This document shows, one piece after another, positions 1 to 5,270 of a stretch of 5,270 bases of DNA; position 1 is the first letter of the stretch, and every line of letters starts with the position of its first letter. Origin of the DNA: Pseudomonadota bacterium. Its GTDB lineage: Bacteria > Pseudomonadota > Gammaproteobacteria > Burkholderiales > SG8-39. The position numbers and the translations under genes were made by a program. The stretch lies in the NCBI GenBank assembly GCA_003242425.1, contig QGUL01000154.1, positions 1 to 5,270 on the forward strand, given 5' to 3'. The notes below the pieces were generated by a model. It did no database searches. It was not told the DNA's origin and saw nothing but the letters and a program-made list of their open reading frames with translations.

Positions 1-376
1 GGCCCCATGGGCACCGCAAGGGCCCGAGCCCCGGAAAGCCTTCGAGCACCTCCTCGGGCAGGCCGCGCGTCTCGGGACCGAAGACCAGCACGTCGTCGCG
101 CGCGAAACGCGCGTCGGTGTAGCGCCGCCGCGCGCGCGTGGACAGCGCATAGAGCGTGCGGCCGGCGAAATGCTCGCTGCAGGACTGCCAGTCGCGGTGG
201 ACGGTGACGTGGGCGAGGTCGGCGTAATCCAGGCCCGAGCGCTTCAGGGCGCGGTCGTTGAGGCTGAAACCGAGCGGCCGTACCAGATGCAGCCGGCAGC
301 CCGTATTGGCGGCAAGGCGGATGAGATTGCCGGTGTTGGGCGGAATCTCCGGCTCGTAGAGCACGATGTCGAGCAT
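1..376 (-). CDS. trmL: tRNA (cytidine/uridine-34-2'-O)-methyltransferase TrmL, partial (3' end outside window)
   Basis: SPOUT-class SAM-dependent enzyme that 2'-O-methylates the wobble base (position 34) of certain leucine tRNAs in the cytoplasm. The minus strand encodes 125 codons from ATG at 376. The N-terminus begins MLDIVLYEPEIPPNTGN and continues with IRLAANTG, LHLVRPLGF and SGLDYADL, which matches the E. coli YibK/TrmL pattern almost residue for residue. The SAM-binding knot motif FGPETRGLP lies at about residues 99-107. The family is usually about 155 residues, so roughly 30 C-terminal residues, including the SxNLSNAV knot motif, lie beyond the left edge. The gene sits 10 bases after the comF stop, so the two are probably co-transcribed. 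No clear Shine-Dalgarno sequence precedes the ATG. The last four residues read CPWG, where the family has [V/I]PM; the neighbouring frame gives VPMG, which suggests a one-base indel near bases 14-17. Family assignment is secure; integrity of the 3' end is not. Confidence 0.93.
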   Translation of the reverse strand, partial: MLDIVLYEPEIPPNTGNLIRLAANTGCRLHLVRPLGFSLNDRALKRSGLDYADLAHVTVHRDWQSCSEHFAGRTLYALSTRARRRYTDARFARDDVLVFGPETRGLPEEVLEGFPGLGPLRCPWG

Positions 377-386
377 GCGGTATTAA

Positions 387-1088
387 TTAGTGCAAGACGG
401 CGGGCCCGGTGGCCCGGGCCACGACCCAGTTTTCCACATCGGCCGCGCCCGCGCGCTTCAAGGCCCGCGCCGCCTCGTGCAGGCTCGCGCCGGTGGTCAT
501 GACGTCGTCGACGAGGGCGATGCGCAAACCCGAGAGCGGCACCGTCGCGGCGAACGCGCCGCGCACGTTCTGCGCGCGTTCCCGGTCCGACAGGCCGGTC
601 TGCGGCGTCGTGTCCTTGAGCCGCACCAGCGCCCCGGGCGCGAGCCGTCCGATGCCCCGCAAGCGGCGGGCGATTTCCATGGCCTGATTGAATCCGCGTT
701 CGCGCAGACGGCGACGGTGCAAAGGCATCGGCACGATCAGATCGACCTCGCGTTGCGCCGTTTTCGCGGCGAGCGCGCGCCCGAACCAGTCGGCGAGCGC
801 CAGCCGGTTGCCGTATTTCAAGGCCTGCACCAGGCGGTCGAGCGGGAAGGCGTAGCGCCAGCACGCGACGGTGCGGTCGTAAGCGGGCGCCTCGCGCAGA
901 CACCGTCCGCACAGCTCGCCGCCGGTGCCCGGCAGCGCGCATTGCGGACAGCCGGGCGCAAGCTGCGGCAGCTCCGCCGCGCAGGCCGCGCAGAGCAGCC
1001 CGTCGCCGCCCGGCGCCGCGCACAGCAGGCAGTCCTGCGCCAGCAGCGCGCGACGCAGGCGCGCGAAATGAGCGGCGATTGACGACAT
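387..1088 (-). CDS. comF: ComF family protein (zinc-ribbon plus phosphoribosyltransferase domain)
   Basis: A 233-residue protein of the ComF/GntX family, cytoplasmic. In naturally transformable bacteria ComF helps internalised single-stranded DNA, but the family is also widespread in other species and its substrate is unclear. The N-terminal part carries four CxxC pairs (C20/C23, C33/C36, C47/C50, C60/C63), consistent with a zinc-binding region. The phosphoribosyltransferase domain follows: VPMPLHRRRLRERGFNQA at 119-136, the family signature TPQTGLSDRERAQNVRGAF at about 161-179, and the PRPP-binding loop LVDDVMTTGAS at 192-202 with its paired aspartates. Length is normal for the family and no domain is broken. 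The start is ATG at 1088; upstream there is only a weak GGA and no convincing Shine-Dalgarno sequence. It diverges from bioB across 49 bases and is followed closely by trmL. Competence in this organism cannot be inferred from this gene alone. Confidence 0.94.
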   Translation of the reverse strand: MSSIAAHFARLRRALLAQDCLLCAAPGGDGLLCAACAAELPQLAPGCPQCALPGTGGELCGRCLREAPAYDRTVACWRYAFPLDRLVQALKYGNRLALADWFGRALAAKTAQREVDLIVPMPLHRRRLRERGFNQAMEIARRLRGIGRLAPGALVRLKDTTPQTGLSDRERAQNVRGAFAATVPLSGLRIALVDDVMTTGASLHEAARALKRAGAADVENWVVARATGPAVLH

Positions 1089-1091
1089 GGT

Positions 1092-1120
1092 TTGACAGTT
1101 CCGGTGGCGGCAGGGACACT
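1092..1120 (+). promoter_or_regulatory. possible sigma-70 promoter for bioB
   Basis: The 49-base gap between the divergent comF and bioB starts contains a perfect -35 hexamer TTGACA at 1092-1097. Seventeen bases later a weak -10 candidate, GACACT, lies at 1115-1120 and matches three of six consensus positions. Transcription would begin around 1127, leaving only about ten bases of leader that just include the ribosome-binding site GGAGA (1128-1132) of bioB. I see no dyad resembling the known BirA or BioR biotin operators in the gap. The perfect -35 box is the main support; the poor -10 and very short leader argue for caution. Confidence 0.3.
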
Positions 1121-1137
1121 TTCGGCCGGAGAAAAGT

Positions 1138-2121
1138 ATGCCTCAAAGCCTAAGCACTGCCTCGCCCCGCGGCGCTGCCGCGGCCGCGCCGCGCTGGACG
1201 CGCGCCGACGTGGAAGCGCTCTACGAACTGCCGTTCCACGAACTCATCCATCGCGCGCACGAAGTGCATCGCGCGAATTTCGATCCCGGCACCGTGCAGC
1301 TCTCGACGCTGCTTTCGGTGAAGACCGGCGGCTGTCCCGAGGACTGCGGCTATTGCCCGCAATCGGTACGCTACGACACCGGGGTCGGAAACCAGAAACT
1401 CCTGCCGCTGGAAGAGGTCGTGGCCGCCGCGGCCGCGGCCAAGGCCAACGGCGCGACCCGTTTCTGCATGGGCGCCGCCTGGCGCGGCCCGAAGCAGAAA
1501 GACCTCGAACCGGTGCTGGAGATGATCCGCGCCGTCAAGGCCATGGGCCTGGAAACCTGTGCCACGCTCGGGCTGCTCCGCGACGGCCAGGCCGAGCAGC
1601 TGCGCGAAGCGGGGCTGGATTATTACAACCACAACCTCGACACGGCGCCGGAGTTCTACGGCGAAATCATTTCCACCCGGCAATACGAGGACCGGCTCGA
1701 CACGCTCGAGAAAGTGCGCCGGGCGGGGCTGCACGTCTGCTGCGGCGGCATCATCGGCATGGGCGAGTCGCGCTCGCAGCGCGCCGGCCTGATCGCGCAG
1801 CTGGCGAGCCTCGATCCGCCGCCCGAATCAGTGCCCATCAACCATCTGGTGCCGGTACCCGGCACCCCGCTGGCAGACGCGCCGCCGCTCGACTGGACCG
1901 AATTCGTGCGCACCATCGCGGTAGCGCGCATCACCATGCCGAAGAGCTACGTACGCCTGTCGGCGGGCCGGCAGCAGATGCACGAAGCGGTTCAGGCGTT
2001 CTGTTTCTATGCCGGCGCGAACTCGATTTTCTACGGCGACAAATTGCTGACCACGGGCAATCCCGAAGCCGCGGCCGACCGCGCGCTGCTGGCGAAACTC
2101 GATCTGTCGCCGCTCGGCTAG
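1138..2121 (+). CDS. bioB: biotin synthase BioB (radical SAM)
   Basis: Catalyses the last step of biotin synthesis, inserting sulfur into dethiobiotin by radical SAM chemistry. The 327-residue product has the [4Fe-4S] motif CPEDCGYC with C66, C70 and C73. It also has the residues that hold the sacrificial [2Fe-2S] cluster: C110 in [10 protein letters not shown]141 in ETCATLG, C201 in [11 protein letters not shown] and R273 in SYVRLSAGR. Each lies exactly 13 residues after its E. coli counterpart (C53/57/60, C97, C128, C188, R260), so the core has no net insertion or deletion. [13 protein letters not shown] at about 163-174 is also typical. The protein ends at LDLSPLG, shorter at the C-terminus than E. 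coli BioB (346 residues), in a region not needed for the clusters. ATG at 1138 is preceded by GGAGA six bases upstream, which fixes the start. bioC follows after 12 bases. Function is assigned with high confidence. Confidence 0.98.
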   Translation: MPQSLSTASPRGAAAAAPRWTRADVEALYELPFHELIHRAHEVHRANFDPGTVQLSTLLSVKTGGCPEDCGYCPQSVRYDTGVGNQKLLPLEEVVAAAAAAKANGATRFCMGAAWRGPKQKDLEPVLEMIRAVKAMGLETCATLGLLRDGQAEQLREAGLDYYNHNLDTAPEFYGEIISTRQYEDRLDTLEKVRRAGLHVCCGGIIGMGESRSQRAGLIAQLASLDPPPESVPINHLVPVPGTPLADAPPLDWTEFVRTIAVARITMPKSYVRLSAGRQQMHEAVQAFCFYAGANSIFYGDKLLTTGNPEAAADRALLAKLDLSPLG

Positions 2122-2133
2122 CCGCAGGTCCGC

Positions 2134-3015
2134 GTGAGCGAAGACTGGCTCGATCCCGTCGCCGCCCGCCGCGGTTTCGAGCGCGTCCGCGCCGAGGACG
2201 CGCTGGCGCGTGAAATCGAACGGCGCCTGTTCGAGCGGCTGGAATACATCAAGGTGGCGCCGCAACGTGTGCTCGACGTCGGCTGCGGCACCGGCGCCGG
2301 CCGCATCCTGCTGCGCCAGCGCTATCCCGAGGCGCAGATCGTCGCGCTGGACTGGTCGCTGCCCGCGCTGCGCCATTGCGCCGCCTCGCGTTCCCTCATC
2401 GAACGCGTCCGGACGCTGTTCGGTCCCCCGCGCGAACTGCTGGTGGCAGGGGACGCGGGGCGGCTTCCCTTTGCCGACGGTTCATTCGACCTCGTCTGGT
2501 CGAACCTCGCTCTCGCCTGGACGGCACGCCCCGAAAGCTGGCTGCGCGAATGGCACCGGGTGCTCAAGGTGGGCGGGCTGCTGATGTTCACGACCTACGG
2601 CCCCGACACCTTGCGGACGCTGCGCGAGGCCTTCGCCGAGGCCGACGCGCTGCCTCACGTGCATCCCTTCGTGGACATGCACGACCTCGGCGATGCGCTG
2701 GTCGGCTGCCGTTACGCCGACCCGGTGATGGACATGGAGATGCTGACGCTTACCTACCCGAGCGTCGAAGCGTTGTTGCGCGAGCTGCACGCCATCGGCT
2801 ATCGCAACGCGCATCGTGCGCGTCGGCGCGGCCTGACCGGCCGCCGGCTCTGGGCGCGCATGATCGCTGCCTATAAGGCGCGTTCGGAGGGCGAGCGCAT
2901 CCCGGCAGGGTTCGAAATCGTCTACGGCCACGCGTGGAAGGCGGCGCCGCGCGAGACGGCCGACGGCCGTCAAATCATCCGTTTCCATCCGCGTCCCGAG
3001 CGGGACGCGCGCTGA
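2134..3015 (+). CDS. bioC: BioC-type SAM-dependent methyltransferase, probable malonyl-ACP O-methyltransferase
   Basis: A 293-residue class I methyltransferase. BioC methylates the free carboxyl of malonyl-ACP so that fatty acid synthesis can extend it to pimeloyl-ACP methyl ester, the start of the biotin pathway. Seen here: SAM motif I VLDVGCGTGAG at 46-56, the acidic residue D73 in VALDWS, the motif II region GDAGRLPFADGSFDLVWSNLALAW at 106-129 (compare LAWSNLAVQW in E. coli BioC), and HRVLKVGGLLMFTTYGPDTL at 141-160. The start is GTG at 2134, with AGGT five bases upstream and only 12 bases after the bioB stop, so the two genes are probably one operon. Oddities: the usual N-terminal tyrosine motif (AAxxYDxxAxLQ) is not recognisable, the segment is about four residues short, and the protein is longer than E. 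coli BioC (251). Its C-terminal IPAGFEIVYGHAWK also resembles the NDUFAF5 branch of the superfamily. bioB linkage favours BioC; a related methyltransferase with another substrate remains possible. Confidence 0.8.
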   Translation: MSEDWLDPVAARRGFERVRAEDALAREIERRLFERLEYIKVAPQRVLDVGCGTGAGRILLRQRYPEAQIVALDWSLPALRHCAASRSLIERVRTLFGPPRELLVAGDAGRLPFADGSFDLVWSNLALAWTARPESWLREWHRVLKVGGLLMFTTYGPDTLRTLREAFAEADALPHVHPFVDMHDLGDALVGCRYADPVMDMEMLTLTYPSVEALLRELHAIGYRNAHRARRRGLTGRRLWARMIAAYKARSEGERIPAGFEIVYGHAWKAAPRETADGRQIIRFHPRPERDAR

Positions 3016-3021
3016 CTTTTT
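2990..3021 (+). terminator. possible intrinsic terminator at the end of bioB-bioC
   Basis: An 8-bp perfect GC-rich stem (CGCGTCCC at 2990-2997 pairing with GGGACGCG at 3002-3009) closes a GAGC loop, and a five-T run follows at 3017-3021. The hairpin is within the last codons of bioC and the T run starts two bases after the TGA stop. In a textbook terminator the T run follows the stem directly; here seven bases intervene, so termination may be weak or factor-assisted. It lies at the right place, between the biotin genes and the separate downstream unit. Confidence 0.4.
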
Positions 3022-3065
3022 CTCATCACCCGCGCTGACCGACGTTCCGCGCGTTGTCGATGCGG

Positions 3066-3109
3066 CGATGCAGCATCGATCGCCCGCGGAAATCCGGACG
3101 AATTCCGCG
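3066..3109. repeat. two adjacent dyads in the bioC-DUF2244 gap
   Basis: CGATGC at 3066-3071 and GCATCG at 3073-3078 form a perfect inverted repeat around one base, too tight for a hairpin but suitable as a protein-binding dyad. Just downstream, CGCGGAA at 3085-3091 pairs with TTCCGCG at 3103-3109. After one A-A mismatch two more pairs form, leaving a five-base loop at 3095-3099. No T run follows, so this is not a standard terminator. In GC-rich DNA such dyads can arise by chance; a role is not shown. Confidence 0.3.
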
Positions 3110-3148
3110 CGCACGTTGTCGCATCGCACGACCACGCTGACACAAAAC

Positions 3149-3177
3149 TTGCTGCTCGTCTGTGACCTATGTTAAGT
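3149..3177 (+). promoter_or_regulatory. weak promoter candidate for the DUF2244-coxBA unit
   Basis: The stretch 3136-3180 is clearly richer in A and T than the surrounding coding DNA, and it precedes the first gene of a new unit. TTGCTG at 3149-3154 and TTAAGT at 3172-3177 are spaced by 17 bases, but each matches only about half of the sigma-70 consensus. CTTGCT at 3148-3153 with CCTATGT at 3166-3172 also resembles a sigma-32 heat-shock promoter, with a slightly short spacer. Neither reading is strong. A promoter somewhere here is likely from gene layout; its exact boxes are a guess. Confidence 0.25.
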
Positions 3178-3183
3178 TAGGTC
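3164..3183. promoter_or_regulatory. operator-like 20-bp dyad upstream of the DUF2244-coxBA unit
   Basis: GACCTA (3164-3169) and TAGGTC (3178-3183) are perfect inverted repeats, and the central TTAA (3172-3175) shares the same symmetry axis. Only the two flanking base pairs inside the arms break the symmetry, so 16 of 20 positions are symmetric. Size and symmetry are typical of a site for a dimeric regulator, and it overlaps the best -10 candidate. I cannot name the regulator. As RNA it could also form a 6-bp hairpin with an 8-base loop, without a T run. Confidence 0.4.
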
Positions 3184-3219
3184 GGCTCGATTGCAGTGCG
3201 ATCGTTTCAGTCATGCTGC

Positions 3220-3702
3220 ATGGACGAAGCGTGCATCAACGGTTCGGCACCCGTGAGCGCCGCGGATTTCAGCCTCACGGTGAAGCGCAACTGCTCCATT
3301 TCGCCGCAGACACTGTTGTGGCTGCTTCTTGCGACGGTGCTCTTGTCCTTCGGAATCGCAACGGGCTTCGCCCTGCTGGGCGCTTGGCCGGTGCTTCCTT
3401 TCGCCGGGATCGAGATGCTCGCGCTGGCAATCGCGTTCTATGTCAACGGCCGGCATGCCGCGGACTACGAACGCATCGTGCGCAAGGGGAGTGACCTGTT
3501 CGTCGAGGTGGCCGACGCGGAGCGCGTTTCGATTCACCGCTTCGACGCACGCGGCGTACGGGTTCTGATGCACGAGGCACGCAACGGTCTGCGCATTGCG
3601 CTGGCCGAGCGCGGAAAGGAGTTGGAGGTCGGGCGGCATCTCGATGCGCCCGGTAGGAGGGGCCTGGCGCGGCTGTTGCGCGCAAGGCTGGCCGGCTCTT
3701 GA
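3220..3702 (+). CDS. DUF2244 family two-helix membrane protein
   Basis: A small predicted inner-membrane protein (160 residues from ATG at 3220) of the DUF2244 family, which has no established function. The family pattern is visible: FSLTVKRNCSISP before the first helix, then two hydrophobic helices (roughly TLLWLLLATVLLSFGIATGFALLG and FAGIEMLALAIAFYV) joined by the characteristic GAWPVLPFAG. A soluble tail follows, ending in KELEVGRHLDAPGRRGLARLLRARL, which fits the family's GxxxEIGxFLxxxER C-terminal pattern. An in-frame GTG at 3196 would add eight residues and another GTG lies at 3253. None of the three has a good ribosome-binding site, so the start is uncertain; I chose the only ATG before the conserved region. 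coxB begins 52 bases after its stop on the same strand, so it is likely the first gene of the cox unit. A role in oxidase assembly or stability is inference from position only. Confidence 0.8.
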   Translation: MDEACINGSAPVSAADFSLTVKRNCSISPQTLLWLLLATVLLSFGIATGFALLGAWPVLPFAGIEMLALAIAFYVNGRHAADYERIVRKGSDLFVEVADAERVSIHRFDARGVRVLMHEARNGLRIALAERGKELEVGRHLDAPGRRGLARLLRARLAGS

Positions 3703-3754
3703 GTAGCGACGGCCGGAAAAGCGTTCAAAAACGATAGCAGACAACGGGGACCAC

Positions 3755-4957
3755 ATGACTATCAAGTCGCGACTTCTGCCGGTTGCCGGCTTTGCGCTCG
3801 CGTTGCTTTCCAATGTCGTCTGTGCGCAGCAGATCCAGCCCAACAAGCATGATTTCCAACCGCCGGTGACCCCGGTCGCGCGCGAGATCTACGATCTCCA
3901 CTACCTGATGCTCGCGATCGTCCTGGTGGTGTTCGTGGGCGTCTTCTCGGTCATGTTCTATTCGGTGTTCAAGCACCGCAAGTCGGTGGGCGCCAAGGCC
4001 GAGCAGTTCCACGAGAACACCACCGTGGAGATCATCTGGACCATCATCCCCTTCCTGATCCTGGTCGGCATGGCCTGGCCGGCGACCAAGGCGGTGCTGG
4101 CCATCAAGGACACCTCCGCGCCGGACATCACCATCAAGGTCACCGGCTATCAGTGGAAGTGGTCGTACGACTACGTCAAGGGCGAGGGGGAAGGCATCCG
4201 CTTCTTCGCCAACCTCAGCACGCCGTACGAACAGATTTACGGCGATGCCCCGAAGGGCCCCTACTACCTGCTCGAGACCGACAACGAGCTCGTCGTCCCG
4301 GTCAACAAGAAGATCCGCATCATCACCACCGCCAACGACGTCATCCACTCGTGGTGGGTGCCCGCGCTGGGCGTGAAACAGGACGCCATCCCAGGCTTCG
4401 TGCGTGACACCTGGTTCATGGCCGAGAAGGAAGGGGTCTATCGCGGCCAGTGCGCCGAGCTGTGCGGCAAGGACCATGCGTTCATGCCTATCGTCGTGCG
4501 CGTGGTATCGCAGGACGAATACAGCGACTGGGTCGCGAAGAAGCGCGAGGAGCTGGGCATCAAGCCCGGCGCCCAGGTCGCGGCCGCTGCGCCGGGCGCG
4601 ACGGGCGCCGCCGCTCCCGCGGCCGAAGAAGCGATCAAGGAATGGAGCAAGGAAGACCTCGTCGCGCGCGGCGAGAAGATCTACGGCGCCACTTGCGTCG
4701 CCTGCCATCAGGCCAACGGCCAGGGCATGCCGCCCGCGTTCCCGCCGCTCGCAGGCTCGGCCATCGTCAACGGCCCGCCCGGACCGCAGATCGACATCGT
4801 CCTGAACGGCAAGCCGGGCACGGCGATGCAGGCCTTCGGTGCGCAGCTGTCGGACACTGACATCGCCGCCGTGATCACCTATACCCGTAATTCCTGGGGC
4901 AACAAGCCCTCCGCCAGTGTGGTGCAGCCGGCCGACGTCAAAGCGGCTCGCAAATAA
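3755..4957 (+). CDS. coxB: cytochrome c oxidase subunit II with fused C-terminal cytochrome c domain (caa3 type)
   Basis: Subunit II of a haem-copper terminal oxidase in the inner membrane; it accepts electrons on its periplasmic face and passes them to subunit I. The 400-residue product starts with a signal peptide, probably cut after VCA at about 24. Two membrane helices follow at about 47-72 and 93-116. The cupredoxin domain has the electron-entry aromatic motif YQWKW (132-136) and a complete CuA ligand set: H198, C233, E235, C237, H241 and M244. A low-complexity Ala/Pro/Gly linker (about 273-292) leads to a class I cytochrome c domain with haem motif CVACH (C314, C317, H318); M358 in GTAMQAF is the likely distal haem ligand. 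Both redox sites look intact. ATG at 3755 follows GGGGA at 3746-3750. coxA begins 15 bases after the stop. The fused cytochrome c is known in caa3-type oxidases and is common in betaproteobacteria. Confidence 0.97.
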   Translation: MTIKSRLLPVAGFALALLSNVVCAQQIQPNKHDFQPPVTPVAREIYDLHYLMLAIVLVVFVGVFSVMFYSVFKHRKSVGAKAEQFHENTTVEIIWTIIPFLILVGMAWPATKAVLAIKDTSAPDITIKVTGYQWKWSYDYVKGEGEGIRFFANLSTPYEQIYGDAPKGPYYLLETDNELVVPVNKKIRIITTANDVIHSWWVPALGVKQDAIPGFVRDTWFMAEKEGVYRGQCAELCGKDHAFMPIVVRVVSQDEYSDWVAKKREELGIKPGAQVAAAAPGATGAAAPAAEEAIKEWSKEDLVARGEKIYGATCVACHQANGQGMPPAFPPLAGSAIVNGPPGPQIDIVLNGKPGTAMQAFGAQLSDTDIAAVITYTRNSWGNKPSASVVQPADVKAARK

Positions 4958-4972
4958 CTAGGAGAGCACATC

Positions 4973-5270
4973 ATGAGCGCAGTCCTGGATCAGCACGGCC
5001 ACGCCATTCACGACACGCACGGCCATCATCGCACCGGCATCATGCGGTGGTTGACCACGACGAACCACAAGGACATCGGCACGCTGTACCTGTGGTTCAG
5101 CTTCACCATGTTCTTCATCGGCGGCCTCCTGGCGCTGGGGATCCGTGCCGAGCTGTTCATGCCCGGCATGCAGGTCTGGAACCCCGAGTTCTTCAACCAG
5201 CTCACGACCATGCACGGCATCATCATGGTGTTCGGCGCGATCATGCCGGCGTTCGTCGGATTCGCGAATT
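4973..5270 (+). CDS. coxA: cytochrome c oxidase subunit I, partial (5' end only)
   Basis: N-terminal 99 codons of the catalytic subunit of the aa3/caa3 oxidase, which reduces oxygen to water at a haem a3-CuB site and pumps protons. Visible are the family signature RWLTTTNHKDIGTLYLWF at about 25-42, the first membrane helix up to about 57, the conserved arginine of GIRAEL (R58), and TMHGIIMVFGA with H81, a predicted axial ligand of low-spin haem a. The remaining metal ligands and helices lie beyond the right edge. The first 20 residues are histidine-rich (H8, H10, H13, H16, H18, H19). ATG at 4973 is preceded by a strong ribosome-binding site AGGAG at 4960-4964, eight bases upstream. The 15-base gap to coxB indicates a shared transcript. 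Confidence 0.96.
   Translation, partial: MSAVLDQHGHAIHDTHGHHRTGIMRWLTTTNHKDIGTLYLWFSFTMFFIGGLLALGIRAELFMPGMQVWNPEFFNQLTTMHGIIMVFGAIMPAFVGFAN

Noticed and set aside
390..1082. Long open frame (230 codons) on the plus strand opposite comF
   Set aside because: It lies fully antisense to a well-recognised ComF gene, has no family-like motifs and is rich in Arg, Ala and Gly, as expected from a shadow frame in GC-rich DNA.
244..1146. 300-codon minus-strand frame overlapping comF and trmL
   Set aside because: It is out of frame with both recognised genes, and its Arg/Ala-rich translation shows no domain.
1738..1743. Double cysteine (C201-C202) in BioB where E. coli has Cys-Ser
   Set aside because: The first cysteine is the cluster ligand; a second cysteine after it is, to my knowledge, common in BioB proteins and not evidence of altered chemistry.
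1092..2213. Alternative plus-strand frame across bioB
   Set aside because: It is the +1 shadow of bioB, which has every catalytic residue in its own frame.
3755..3829. CoxB as a lipoprotein through C23
   Set aside because: The residues before C23 (Asn-Val-Val) do not fit a lipobox well, whereas Val-Cys-Ala followed by Gln fits ordinary signal peptidase cleavage.
4571..4634. GC-rich low-complexity stretch in coxB as a repeat element or frameshift
   Set aside because: It encodes an Ala/Pro/Gly linker between the CuA and cytochrome c domains, and the frame stays open on both sides.
3725..4708. Long open frame (327 codons) on the minus strand opposite coxB
   Set aside because: The composition (Arg, Asp, His, Gly-rich) is typical of the reverse reading of a GC-rich gene, and the plus strand encodes CoxB with all ligands intact.

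Overview
The window looks like ordinary chromosome from a high-GC proteobacterium, most likely a betaproteobacterium. This rests on recognised protein families, the GC-rich third codon positions, and a layout (trmL and comF next to biotin genes, then a cox operon) that I associate with that class. The class assignment is inference; no rRNA or other marker is present.

Layout. On the minus strand, reading leftward from about 1090, are comF (amidophosphoribosyltransferase-like, 387-1088) and, 10 bases further on, trmL (tRNA 2'-O-methyltransferase), which runs off the left edge. Diverging from comF across a 49-base gap are bioB (biotin synthase, 1138-2121) and, 12 bases later, a BioC-type methyltransferase gene (2134-3015). 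This pairs the last step of biotin synthesis with a probable first step of the malonyl-ACP pimelate route. A GC-rich hairpin followed by a T run overlaps the end of bioC and may terminate this unit.

A gap of about 200 bases (3016-3219) holds no gene I can support. It contains three dyads, the best being an operator-like one at 3164-3183 beside a weak promoter. After it comes a second plus-strand unit: a two-helix membrane protein of the DUF2244 family (about 3220-3702), coxB (cytochrome c oxidase subunit II with a fused cytochrome c domain, 3755-4957) and the first 99 codons of coxA (subunit I, from 4973, cut by the right edge). CoxB takes electrons through its haem c and CuA centre and passes them to the haem a / haem a3-CuB centres of CoxA. 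The DUF2244 protein has no known role, but its position suggests a link with the oxidase.

I found no mobile element, CRISPR array, tRNA, rRNA or novel multigene system. The points most worth a second look are an apparent one-base frameshift in trmL at the very left edge, the operator-like dyad upstream of the cox unit, and a BioC homologue that lacks the usual N-terminal tyrosine motif.
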